Below are positions 20,458 to 30,959 of a DNA stretch of 64,000 bases, one piece after another. The DNA comes from Puccinia triticina (Eukaryota > Basidiomycota > Pucciniomycetes > Pucciniales > Pucciniaceae). The position numbers and the translations under genes are program-made. The DNA lies in contig NC_070561.1 of NCBI RefSeq assembly GCF_026914185.1, positions 1,116,001 to 1,180,000 on the forward strand, given 5' to 3'. Each line of letters opens with the position of its first letter. Positions within the stretch are counted from its first letter, which is position 1. The notes under the pieces are model-generated. The model was not told where the DNA came from and did not search any database. It saw only the letters and a list, made by a program, of their open reading frames with translations.

Positions 20458-22305
20458 ATTGGGGGTCTGGCCGGGAATTACCCTTATAAACCCATAAAAC
20501 CATAAAAACTTAGTTTTTCATTTATCCAACAAATAAAACTTAACCAAACCCACTATTAAGCTTATTTAAGCTTACTTAACTTTTACGTTAAGTCTAAACC
20601 CCCGCGCTTCGAGCTCAGTAGGCAATATTGCCCCTTAAACTTAATTAATTAAAGTTTATTACAGCTACCTACCCGCTCTCAATAGCGCACTACCCGCGCT
20701 ACCTAGCGCAAACCTAAGCCGCTCCACTTCGCGCGACTTAAGCCGCGAACTTCAGCGCAACCAACTCAGAGCACTCTTGTGCTCTCTACCCGCTCTCCGC
20801 AGCTCACCACCTGCGCTACTTCGCGCAGAACTACCCCCGCGCTCTTCCGCGCTATCTAACCGCGCTCTATAGCGCAACATAAACCGCGATTTTTTCGCGT
20901 GTATCTTCAGAAGCCTTTAATCCTTCTGTACAATCCTTTTTACCGCAGAAAAACCGCGAAAAAACCTTTTTCTGACAAATTTTTTTCTTCTTCAGTGGAA
21001 TTACAGAGGAACGCTGAACTGATTCAGTATTACCTCCGTTATCTTAAAGAACAGAGAGAAGAACGTGCCCGGAATTACGTTCCTACCGCCTGGGAGAAGC
21101 TTTCGTACGCCGAGCAGCTCAAGATCGCCACCGACCGAATTGAACGCGAACAAAAAGAAAGTATCGAAGGAAAACTTCGATATCAGCTCTTCTTACGTGA
21201 ACATCGCGCTCGCAAAGCCAAAGCTCGTCTAGAACGCAAAAGTGAGCTTGAAATTCCTACCTTTTTTAACTACCCTTGTTAAAATACTCGCTAACCCTCA
21301 ATCCCTTTTTTCTACAGTGGTTAGGAAAACCCAATCTGAAAAGAATCTCGCAGCTGCTGCTGCGCCGAAGCTCGAAGTAGACGTTCCGTTGAAGAAACCT
21401 ACTAGTAAGTTTCATCCCGCTTCTATTCCGCACCGCCGGAGCACTAACACTTTTGCTGCTCGGATAATAACAGTGCCCGCTCCAAAACCGAACTACGTCG
21501 CCGGCACTATACGCCACCCGAGAGATACCCGTAAGTAACTCTCTCCTGAAAAACTGACTGCAGAAAACCGCATCACTGACCGATCCCTCCGTTCTCCGCA
21601 GCTGAAATAGACCCAGCTCCTGCCGAGAACTTAGCGGACATCGACGTCAGCAACTCCGAACCGGAAGTCAAAAGTTAGTCAAATTTTTACCAGAAACTGA
21701 CCCCTTATAAAACAAACAAAACACTGATACAATGTCTACCCAATCTTACAGACCTGACCTTGAAGGACCCCTTGCCACTCCAAAAAGAGGCAGCCGCAAA
21801 GGGTCCGCCATCGGAGGATCTATCGTCGGAGGATCAGTTGGAGGAGGATCCGGCGGACTTAGAGGTCCCGCTTCGGTTCAAGAAGAACACAGACCCAGCT
21901 CCGAGAACCTCGAAAGCCAAAGCTCCGGTGAAAACGGCCAAAGAGCTGGAGGAAGAGCAAGTCAAGATGATCCAGAACTTGGTGTACGTCCACCAAACCA
22001 ACTGGAGAAAATGCATCTCTCTCCAGGCTCAAGGATCTCCGGAGGAGCTCAAAGCCGGTCTATGCGGAGCTCAAGAGAGCCAAAAAGCGGCTCAGAAGTT
22101 TCTCACTCAAAAGGAGTTAGAGTCCTTTGTGGAGGGTTGGAACCCCTGGACGGTGTTGAAACAGATCGACCCTCCAGCAAGGACTTCGAAAAAACAAAAA
22201 GCTCCTCCAACCACTCAAAGCAACCATCTCCGAAAAGACCGCGGCCGTTGGGCTCAAGTCATGAAGGCAGCGAACACCTTGGAACAAGCCTACGACCAGA
22301 TGTAG
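20114..22305 (+). CDS. spliced accessory protein of element C, overlaps gag in another frame
   Basis: Proposed exons: A20114, 20996-21241, 21318-21530, 21602-21673 and 21752-22305. The short introns are 76, 71 and 78 bp (GTGAGC..CTACAG, GTAAGT..CCGCAG, GTTAGT..TTACAG). All junctions keep one frame, and the coding length is 1086 nt, giving 361 residues and a TAG. The product is charged and partly helical (IQYYLRYLKEQREERARNYV, later ELEEEQVKMIQNLVYVHQTN), with basic and proline-rich linkers and no membrane segment. The last exon overlaps the gag start region in a different frame. Its third codon positions are mostly G or C (46 of 64 codons at 21814-22005), unlike gag further downstream. The function is unknown; it might be a true amino-terminal Gag or an RNA-binding accessory. 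Confidence rests on the frame and splice coincidence, not on RNA. Confidence 0.6.
20115..20995 (+). other. putative leader intron (donor in LTR, acceptor before accessory exon)
   Basis: The donor GTAAGT is at 20115-20120, preceded by CCGA. The acceptor is a pyrimidine-rich tract (TTTTTTTCTTCTTCAG) ending at 20995, followed by TGGAATTACAG. Joining A (20114) to TG (20996) creates an ATG in the frame of the accessory ORF. The intron covers the U5 part, the primer site region and a C-rich leader with many GCGC motifs. It is inferred from splice consensus and frame only. Confidence 0.5.
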
Positions 22306-24749
22306 TTGATAGAGATTTCATTTTCCATATGTTTGATAACTTGTATGGAAATTTGTCTACATTGCATAGTAACTCTAGTAACCAGTATAATTTTACAAAA
22401 AAGAAAATTGTGGAATGTCACACTTCTATTATTAACACTCTTGAATCTGCTGTCAGTCGTGCAATAGACATGTCTCAAGAACATTTTGTTAAAATCCCTG
22501 AGTTTCGCCAAGATATTGGAGAGATTAAGAGTAAAATGAGTGAGATAACAAAAAGCCTTGAGAATATGACTGGTACAAATCAGAGTCTACAAGACAAACT
22601 TACGGATATTGACATTGATATGGCAGACTTTAAAAGCCAAATGTTGTCTACTTTGAAAACTGAGGTTATCAAAGTAAACAGACAGCGTGAGGAACATCAA
22701 TCCGCCCAGTTACAAATTTTGATAGACTTAGTGAGTCATCAGGAAGATAACATGAAAGAGATGGTAAATAAAATTAACATCTCCACGGCGGAGCAAATCA
22801 GCTCTCTGAAACAAGAGATAAAAACTCTTAAACTAAATTTAGCAGGAATACAGACCCCCCCGCATCTGATTCTTAACCCCGAATCTGCTCAGACGGAGGA
22901 AGTTAGGTTTAACAATCCTTTACTAAATAACAGGAACAGAGTGTTCCAACACCAAGAAAGGTCTCTACCTCCTAAAGAAGAGGAACCAACCAGGTCGTCA
23001 CGCCCAAACGCGGCCAGTGATTCCCAACCTTACCAGGACCAACCAAGACAGACTACTTCTTTCACGAATAGTTTAGATCCAGTGACCAAATGCAAATTGA
23101 TGCCTCCAATGAAAGAATGGCCTAAATTCTCTGGAGAAGGAGAATATGATCACATCCACTTCATAGATTATGTAGATCATCTCCTTGAGTGTTACAAAGC
23201 TACGGATGAAGTAGTAACTGCCAGATTACCAAGGTTATTTGAAGGAGTAGCTTTGGACTGGTTCGTCAGAAAAAAGAAATCTGTTGGAAAAGTAAGTTGG
23301 GAAGAGTGGAAAAAACTGATACACAAACAGTTTGGTACAGATTTCTGGGAGGATAAAATGCTAGCTGCATATGAAAATGATTTCTTTGATCCTACTAAAG
23401 ATGACCCATACAAATGGTGTCTGAGTCAGAAGAAAAGGATTGATTGTATCTATAACCAACCAGCTCAGAAATTTGTCACTAAGAAAATCTTGAAAAAGTG
23501 CCCTAATTACTTAGAACATGATGTAATGTGCAGGTTGAAAGATGCAGACGTAGACTTGTCTGAATTGGTAGCCACCATAGAAATAATTATTGTGGCTAAG
23601 AAATTGGACAGGAAACCCAAGACGTACAAGGAAAGGCGTAATCTAGCGCCTAGAGAAACCACGGCTGCAGAAAAAAGGAGTACAGAAATACCTCCTAGAA
23701 AAACGGCTAGTATTGAGTGCTACAATTGCGGAGAGAAAGGCCATAAGAGACCTGATTTCCCGAAACCCCGCAAACGCATCAACAATATAGAAGTAGAGTC
23801 TGAGGATGATGACATATCTGATACGGGCTCCCAATTTGACATTGTCGGAATGGAACCTGGAATTAGTGATGACTTGGATGAACCCAAAATTAATGCCAAA
23901 TGCAATGTGATACAAGCTGATCTAGGAGATCCCTTGCATATTACGGTGATACAGGGAGATTCCAACCTGCCACAAAAATGGAATTCCTCACTAGGAATTG
24001 GGCACGTATCAGACGCCAAACTTCCAGAGGAAGGCATGAGTTACACTTTAGGAAAAACTAGCTATACAACAGTTGTCTTTGAAGGGAGAGAAATTAGAGC
24101 TCTCCTGGACATTGGAGCATTTTGTTCTTGCACTAGTACCAATTTGCTAGACTCTTGTTATCCCGAGTGGAGAAATAACCTCCTCCCCACACCTAAAGCT
24201 AAACTTAGTAGTTGTAATGCGGCCCTTAATCCCATAGGGATAGTTAAATTACCTCTCATTTTTCCGCACACAAAAGGATCTTTACGATTACACATAGAAT
24301 TTGTGGTTCTAGAAGATGCCGTGTGTGAGTACCTTATTACAGGAAATGATGCTTTCTGCTTGTATGGAATAGATGTAATTCAGAGCAAAAACAGATACTA
24401 CACAATAGGTGGTGATTGGAAGAGAAAGTTTGAGATATGTAACATCAGCTTTCAGAACCCTCTGGGAAAAGACCGTGAGAAGAGGGAGTTGACCAAGTTC
24501 CGTCAAGAATATATGTCTCAAGCAGCTATTAGTAGTACATTAACACCTGAGCAACAGTCAGATGTATTAAATATCTGCTTTGAGCATGAAGAAGCTTTCT
24601 GCACAAAAGAAGAACCCATAGGGAATATCTCTGGACACGATATTGAGATAGAACTTACGTGCCAACCACCTTATCCTCCGGCGCTGAGGAGAGCCGCTTA
24701 TCCTTTGAGCCCTAAGTCTTGTGAAGCTCTAGAAATCCACATCAAATAA
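21732..24749 (+). pseudogene. Gag and protease of element C (gag-pol amino part)
   Basis: The ATG at 21732 is the first after 1.8 kb. Residues 1-190 or so are low complexity (Gly, Ser, Pro rich) and overlap the accessory ORF. A coiled, Gag-like part follows (ISSLKQEIKTLKLN), then the retrotransposon Gag core (WPKFSGEGEYDHIHFIDYVD), then a zinc knuckle CYNCGEKGHKRPDF whose last cysteine is phenylalanine, then protease with ALLDIGAFCSC where the family has D-T-G or D-S-G. The start of RT (EIELTCQPPYPPALRRAAYP) precedes a TAA at 24747-24749. The frame is open again right after it (LLELKVLRKVG), so a single nonsense change separates it from pol. The lost knuckle cysteine and the DIG triad suggest a dead protein. 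Confidence 0.9.
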
Positions 24750-24845
24750 TTATTGGAGCTTAAAGTCCTGAGGAAAGTAGGCCATAATGAACAAGTGGAA
24801 ATAACTACGCCCGTAATTATAGCATGGCATAACAAAAAGTCCCGC

Positions 24846-25884
24846 TGTGGTAAGCCAATCCTGATCTACCCAGAAGACCAGCAACCATCAATCACAATGC
24901 TGTCACACCTCAAGAATAAATCCCATACCTCTGGCCCCCTTGTCAGCAAAGCCCAAGCCCCTCAACATCCCCACTCAATGGACATACCCTGGATAATAGT
25001 GTTCTCTCTTCCCACACTCTCCCTCTCTTGGATAAACCCTCTTCCTAGTCTCAAACATCTACCCAGATCACATTTTACCCCCTTCTTCTAGTGTTTCCTT
25101 AGAACCATGTGCTCAAAGATGTATAAGCACCCTTGAAACCCTTCACCCTCCAAACCCAACATGATACACATTATGCTAGACATAGCCCCAAACCCCACCT
25201 AGATTATTACTTCCTGAAACACTTCATGAAACACCTGACTCCTCCTATCTTAGATCCTTAGATTACTTCTTCCTGAAACACTTCCTGAAACTCATAACTC
25301 CTCCTATCTTAGATCATAGAATATTCTACCCCTTTTATGTCTCACATATCCCCTCCTCCAACTAGGAAGATTGCACCATAGCCCCCAGAAGATGGCATCA
25401 TCCCCACCCACTATTACACCATCATGTGACTCCTTGAACCACTACTCTGACCACATGGCTGTTTCATCCTATAGAAGTAGAATGTTCTATGCTTCCCTGC
25501 AGGTTATCCTTGTTTCCTCATGGCTCCTCTTTCTTGTGTATATAAACTGGGTTGTTTTCCTCTTCATTTATTCCCCATCAGATCCTGTCAAAGTAATTCA
25601 GATCACTGGTCACCATTCACTAGCCTAGCTTATGCCATTAAATCAGAGTGGACAAGCTTGATAAGTCTATGCCAAATATATCAGGTTGGACAGACTTTAC
25701 ATTACCTTTAACTTGCTATTAGATTAGTAGAAAGTAAACCCTTAGACAAACCTCAAGAATCCTCTATAGCCACACCTTTCCATAAGAGTCCACACTCTTA
25801 TATTCTTTTTCTTGTTCCCAGAGAGGCAGCCCATTAAAGCACCATTCCCTCTCCAGCTCTATTCATCCCAAGAGTAGTTCCACA
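24846..25884. mobile_element. solo LTR inside RT of element C
   Basis: 1039 bp beginning TGTGGTAAGCC and ending AGTTCCACA (TGTGG/CCACA ends), with CCGC before (24842-24845) and after (25885-25888): a 4-bp duplication. Removing 1043 bases restores RT (NKKSR then MVGDFRAL) exactly at a codon boundary. TATATAAAC near 25539 is a possible TATA box on the plus strand. It has no coding content. Related in end sequence and duplication length to the insertion at 16182-16978. Confidence 0.85.
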
Positions 25885-28479
25885 CCGCATGGTAGGAGAC
25901 TTTAGAGCCCTCAATAATTACACTAAAGCAGACAATTATCCTATTCCGAGAATAGATCATTCTCTACATAATTTGGCGAAAGCTAAATACATTACCACAA
26001 TGGATGTGCTCAAAGGGTTCCATCAAATACCCATCAAAGAAGAAAGCAGGCAATTCATGCGCATAATCTGTCATCTACGAGTATACAAATATTTGAGAAT
26101 GCCATTTGGTATAAAAAATGCTCCTTCACATTTTCAGCGCATGATGGACACGATATTCGGATCCTTTATTCGGCAAAGTTGGATGATGGTATACATAGAT
26201 GACATTATCATATATTCTGCGAACTGGGAGGATCATTTAGAAAAAATAAGATTGGTTCTCCGTACAGCTATTACAGCAGGATTGAAAATGTCCATCAAGA
26301 AATGCAACTTTGGGTTTCAAGAGCTTAAGGCTTTAGGCCATATAGTCTCCGGATTATCTCTAGCCATAGATCAGAACAGAGTAGCCGCAGTTCTGCTTAA
26401 ACCTATGCCACAGACTATGACAGAAATGCAATCTTTTCTGGGATTTTGTAGTTATTACCGGCAGCATATCCCTAGATTTGCAAACATCTCCAAAAGTCTA
26501 TACGATTTATGTAGCAAAGATGTCTTCTTTGAGATGACGTACGGGAGAGTAGAGCAATATGAGCAACTAAAAAGGCTCATCACTACAGCTCCCGTACTTG
26601 CGCAACCAGACTATTCTTTGCCCTTTATACTATACATAGATGCTTGTTTTGAGGGTATCGGAGCAGCTTTACATCAGGAATTCATAATTGATGGGATTCC
26701 TGTGGAAAAACCTGTCCTGTTCATTTCCAGACAAGTTTGGAAGACAGAAATGAGATATGGAGCCAGTCAAATGGAATGCTTATGTCTTGTATGGGCTCTA
26801 GAGAAACTGCATTATTACCTGGAAGGTTGTAAGATCATTGTAGTTACAGATTGTATAGCAGTACAAACTTTAATGAACATGAAGACGCCCAACCGTCACA
26901 TGCTCAGATGGCAGATTGCAATACAACAGTATAGAGGACATATGACCATTATCCATAGGGCTGGAGCTAAGCATACTAATGCAGATGGACTAAGTGGATG
27001 GGCCTTGCCTAACACTCCAGATAATCCTGCCTATGATCCAGAGGATGAGGATGTATTCCCCATTTTGGGAATTCACGTATGTGACATCGATGATGCATTC
27101 TTTGCAGAAGTCAGAATCAGCTACAGCGAAGATTTGGAACTTCTCAAGTTAATCAATATCCTGGATAATGAAAACAGTGCTCCAGAATTGATTGCTAGCT
27201 TACCGGAATACCTATTGACCCCATACAAAGCAGGACAGTTTACCCTGTTAGATGGCATAATATATTTTAGACATAGACATTCCAGTGTGATAGTTCTGAG
27301 CAAAGAAATTCACATCAAAAATATGTTGTACGAATGCCATGATAATGCTGGCGCAGGACACTTCTCCAAAGATAGAACCTTAGAAAGGATTAAACAGACA
27401 GCCTGGTGGGTTGATTGGAAAAATCAAACCAAAGCATATGTCAAATCCTGTGTAACATGCCAAAAAGCTAACAAACAGACTGGAAAGAGATTTGGATTAT
27501 TGCAGACCATAGCTGAACCCAAAACTAGGTGGGAAATCATTAACATGGACTTTGTGACAGGATTACCTCCGGGAGGAGCCTTCTCTTATAACTCAGTCCT
27601 AGTGGTTGTAGATAGATTTTCCAGGAGAGCTAGGTTTATTCCGCATCACAAAGATGACACTGCTATGGAAATAGCTATGCTATTCTGGAATAGAATCATG
27701 GCGGACGTAGGTATCCCAAAAATAATTATCAGTGACAGAGACCCAAAGTTTACATCTGAATTTTGGAGAAATCTCCATGATATTTCAGGCACTAAATTAG
27801 CCTTCTCAACTGCATATCATCCACAGACGGATGGTCTAGCCAAAAGAATGATCCAGACATTGGAAGATCTTTTAAGAAGGTTTTGCGCCTTTGGGCTAGA
27901 ATTTAAAAATAAAGATGGGTATACACATGATTGGGTTAATTTACTCCCCGCCCTAGAAATGGCCTACAATAGTAGTAAGCACTCCACTACCAAAGAAGCG
28001 CCATATATCCTAGAGAGGGGTTGGATTCCCAGATTACCAAAAGACACGCTTAATGACAAATTACCGCTGGCGCACCCTACGGCCTTGGACTTTAAGCAAA
28101 TGCTAGAAGCCACAAATAAACATGCGGCCAAATGTGTCCAAGAAGCAGCTGAGTACAGTAAGATGCGCTGGGACAAGAGTCATAAAGAACCAGAATTCAA
28201 TATAGGAGAAAAAGTACTTCTATCTACTGTAAATTTTAACAACCTGGGAGGTTGTAGGAAGCTTAAACCCGCCTTTGTAGGTCCCTTTGTGATTAAAAAC
28301 CTACATGGTAAAAATGCAGTAGAAGAAATTCTTACAGAAGAATTTAGCAGGAAACACCCGGTGTTTCCGGTAAGCCTCATAAAAAGATATGTTCAGAGGG
28401 AAAATGAACCAACTTCCATACCAGTACCTGTACCCATAGAAGAACCATCTCCTAAAGAGCAACTTAAAGTACATAAAAT

Positions 28480-28741
28480 GAGAAACACCAGTGACCGCGC
28501 AGTGAGCTAAGGAGGCTGATTGTGGGAGGCCGACAAGAGAACAAAGAGAGAGAGAAATGACTATGCACCTAAGGAGGTGCGAGAGGAGTTGATACGAGGA
28601 AGAGTGAGTGAGGAAAAGAAAAGAGGAAAGAAACGGTACAACTGTAGCTAAACTAGATACAACAAGCTAAACCTAACCGGTTCCTCGTCCTCACACGCCT
28701 CGCCGCAGTACCCCGAGTAAGCCCCTCTGTCCTGTATCGCC
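28480..28741. mobile_element. 262-bp insertion with 9-bp duplication
   Basis: ACATAAAAT occurs at 28471-28479 and again at 28742-28750, bracketing a purine-rich 262-bp segment with a small hairpin (GCACCTAAGGAGGTGC, about 28565-28580). It separates integrase from the chromodomain tail, and removing 271 bases brings the two into one frame. A 9-bp duplication is typical of Mutator-like elements, but I see no clear terminal inverted repeats. Confidence 0.7.
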
Positions 28742-28938
28742 ACATAAAATCCTCAAAGATAAAAAGGAGAGAGTTTTAGGTAAAGATACCAGACTGTACC
28801 TTGTAAGATACAGAAACCAATCTGCAGACAAAGATGAATGGCTACCAGAAAATAATATCCCAGACGGAGCAATTCACTTACGCAATTATAGAGTTTCTAA
28901 GCGTAAATAGCTCAGCTAAGTTACGAGTAACTTATCCT

Positions 28939-28950
28939 GGTGGGAGGGAA
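28939..28950 (+). promoter_or_regulatory. polypurine tract of element C
   Basis: GGTGGGAGGGAA directly precedes the 3' LTR start TGTCAG at 28951, the expected site of plus-strand priming. Confidence 0.85.
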
Positions 28951-30069
28951 TGTCAGCCGGGCTACTATATTAAGTTAGAGCCCAGCTAACTGATATATAA
29001 CAATTGTTAAAAATACACATTTATTGCGGCGCAGAGCGCCTTGTATAAAATGAATACCATATTCATTATTGAACAATAAAAGCGGCGCAGAGCGCCGCGC
29101 ATACGAAAATGAACATGTAATAAAAGACCTCCCCTTGAACGATGTATAGAATCGAGGAGAGACTGTCAAAACTCCAGCCGCAGGTAGCGGCCGGAGAAAG
29201 AATAGTAGCCATGATCCAAAAACCCGTTCTCAGGCCAAGAGAACGGGTTTGCTATTGTTGAACTAACAAAAAATCCCGTAGAACGTTCTACAGGAAACGG
29301 CCGGAGGAGAGTAGTGAAGAAGTAAACTGCTGCGTCTCCCCCAGCCGAAGATGAACAACCAAGAAAACGTCATAAAGAGTGGAACTCTTCCTGTGACCGA
29401 GGAAGAGTAACACTTGTCGTTGAGTAAAGAGGACAAGAGCGATGCGAGCAATAGAACGCTCTACCACTCCTGTCCTAACTAGTTCTTCCCGCGGCTGAGA
29501 AGCCGCGATGAATTTGAAAATAGACCAGCGACCCTACCGGTCGCCTCAAGAATATATAAAGGGAGGCTTCTGAGCGAGTAGAAGCCTCCCCAGATTCATA
29601 CAAACCATTTTGCCGTACCGCCAGCCTCGCCCTTGTCTACCCAACTAGTCCGCCAGCCTGACCGTCCTTCGATCTTGGTTTCTCCAGAGTCATTCGTCGT
29701 TTTTTTATCGTGGACTTTCTCTCCGAGTAAGTCCACTGTTTTTTCTTTCTCTATTGGGATATATATCCCCCACCATCTCCTGGGAACGTCTTGCACGTTC
29801 GAAATACCCCCTTAACTGGGCCCCAGACGTCACAGGTCACACCACCCCTGCGCATAGTGTGCGCAGGCCCTGTAAGATCTTCCGGAGGGCACTTAACCAC
29901 CCCAGGCGCTCCTGGCCCCTCCGTTAACCCCTTTTTTGGGTATATTAAAAATAACTTTAAAGTTATTTTGCACTTTATCGCGCTTTTGCCGCGCGTACCA
30001 CTGCACCGTTGCGCAGTCACCGGTGTAGCTAGAGGAGTGCACATACTCTTGGCATCACCGCGCCTGACA
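28951..30069 (+). repeat. 3' LTR of element C
   Basis: 1119 bp, same ends as the 5' LTR. Of the 15 differences I count between the two, 14 are transitions and 11 fall in CpG/TpG/CpA contexts. It is followed by GCCAT (30070-30074). Confidence 0.97.
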
Positions 30070-30074
30070 GCCAT

Positions 30075-30917
30075 CACAGAGTATGTGCTCGGGGTGGCCT
30101 CTAAATCCGAGTGCACTTCCTTCGACCACTTGTGTTTGTTGGTCATCAGCCACTTCTGGTGGGCTCGGTTACTGGTGTAAAACAATACATCCCCCGACGG
30201 TAGCATGCTGGCGCCGCGGATGGCCATGTACTCTCCGTCGACTTTGGCATTGAGTTTGACTAGCGCCTCGTTGGCTCTCTGGACTAGGGCGCATTTGGGC
30301 ACGTCCTTGAGGGTGGTGTTTGCTGGATTCGAGTGTATGATCACCCGCTTCGGCTTGAGTGAGGCAATGGTCTGGGCGGGTGGAGGACGCGTGTTCGGCG
30401 CGTGGATTGAACCAGTAAGGCCTGCGGCGGTCGCAGACGCGAAGGATTTGACCGCAGGTGCCGCCGGCTTGGGACCGGTCTTGAAGAGCTTTTCGAACTC
30501 GGCCATCTTCTTCATGATAGGGTTGATCTTGGCTCCGACCTTGGCATCAACCTTGGCTTTGAGCTGGTCAACGGTGGACTCCAATCGTTGGACCAATCTC
30601 TCGTTATTCTCCGAGAGTTCCAGCACCAAGTCCATGAGTCTGGCCTCGAGCGTGACCGAGCTGTTTTCGTCGCATACGCCAAACGTCTTGGTAAGCAAGA
30701 TGTGAAGACTAGACGCGGGGGGTTTGTTTGTTGGGCGGGGAGGAAGGCGGACCTCCAAATCTTCCATCATGTCCGAGTGGTCCGCAGGAGGCGCGCCGGA
30801 CAATCGAATGGGGTCGGGGGGGGCGGTGGGTGGGAAGCATAAGCTGCCCGAGGGGATGGGGGGGGGAAAGAACTTTTCTGATTTTAGTAGGGGGTTGGTG
30901 AGTTTTTGAGGTGTCAA
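30075..30917 (-). pseudogene. LINE ORF1, amino part
   Basis: This is the start of LINE ORF1 (ATG at 30917, MTPQKLTNPLL). A predicted coiled segment (RLVQRLESTVDQLKAKVDA) lies around residues 110-150, followed by a KPKRVIIHSNPANTTLKDVP region like the RNA-binding part of Tad ORF1. The frame runs on into the 3' LTR by chance; true ORF1 sequence ends at the GCCAT duplication and resumes at 19338. About 40 bases of 5' UTR remain before the target duplication at 30960, so the LINE may be nearly full length. Confidence 0.85.
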
Positions 30918-30959
30918 CGCGTGTAGTGGGGTTTTTTGTGGTTCGCGGCAGAAAAGTGA

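Larger units (their letters stand above)
24750..28910 (+). pseudogene. Pol of element C: RT, RNase H, integrase, chromodomain (interrupted)
   Basis: 24750-24845 gives the RT lead-in (VIIAWHNKKSR). The solo LTR follows, and RT resumes at 25889 with [35 protein letters not shown] and the catalytic [10 protein letters not shown]. RNase H begins [16 protein letters not shown]. The integrase has the HHCC finger ([17 protein letters not shown]) and core ([16 protein letters not shown]), but the third catalytic residue reads K in [14 protein letters not shown] where the family has E. The frame stops at 28510 because of a 262-bp insertion. Beyond it, 28743-28910 encodes a chromodomain-like tail (LYLVRYRNQSADKDEWLPEN) ending VSKRK. 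Removing both insertions with one duplication each restores a single frame. This is a chromovirus-type element. Confidence 0.92.
19339..30069 (+). mobile_element. Ty3/Gypsy element C (chromodomain type) nested in the LINE
   Basis: It is bounded by two 1119-bp LTRs beginning TGTCAGCC and ending GCCTGACA. In order it carries a long ATG-free leader, a spliced accessory ORF, gag, protease, RT, RNase H, integrase and a chromodomain-like tail, then a polypurine tract. A solo LTR (24846-25884) and a 262-bp insertion (28480-28741) interrupt pol. Without them the internal region is about 7.2 kb. Missense changes in three catalytic or metal-binding positions and one stop make it non-autonomous today. 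The LTRs differ at 15 of 1119 positions by my count. Confidence 0.95.
14004..30959 (-). mobile_element. Tad-like LINE inserted in the 3' LTR of element A
   Basis: The element reads right to left. It ends in a 29-base poly(A), seen as T at 14004-14032, and is flanked by CCCTTCAG on both sides (13996-14003 and 30960-30967), an 8-bp or slightly longer target duplication. ORF1 encodes a zinc-knuckle protein, and ORF2 encodes endonuclease, reverse transcriptase and RNase H, the layout of Tad/I-type LINEs of fungi. Nested insertions (19339-30069 and 16182-16978) account for most of the span; the LINE itself is about 5.4 kb. A truncated relative at 35223-36376 shares the 3' tail. Confidence 0.9.

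Noticed and set aside
19651..20505. Short ORFs within the LTRs of element C (also 29263-30180)
   Set aside because: They are repeated identically in the other LTR, run through promoter and U5 sequence and lack any domain.
19339..30069. Classical RIP as the cause of the LTR differences
   Set aside because: The changes are at CpG in both strands at modest density rather than dense CpA-to-TpA, so methylation-linked deamination fits better.
29751..30074. Carboxyl 108 residues of the 388-residue ORF ending at 29751
   Set aside because: This part is LTR sequence entered by read-through from LINE ORF1; the true ORF1 leaves at the GCCAT duplication.
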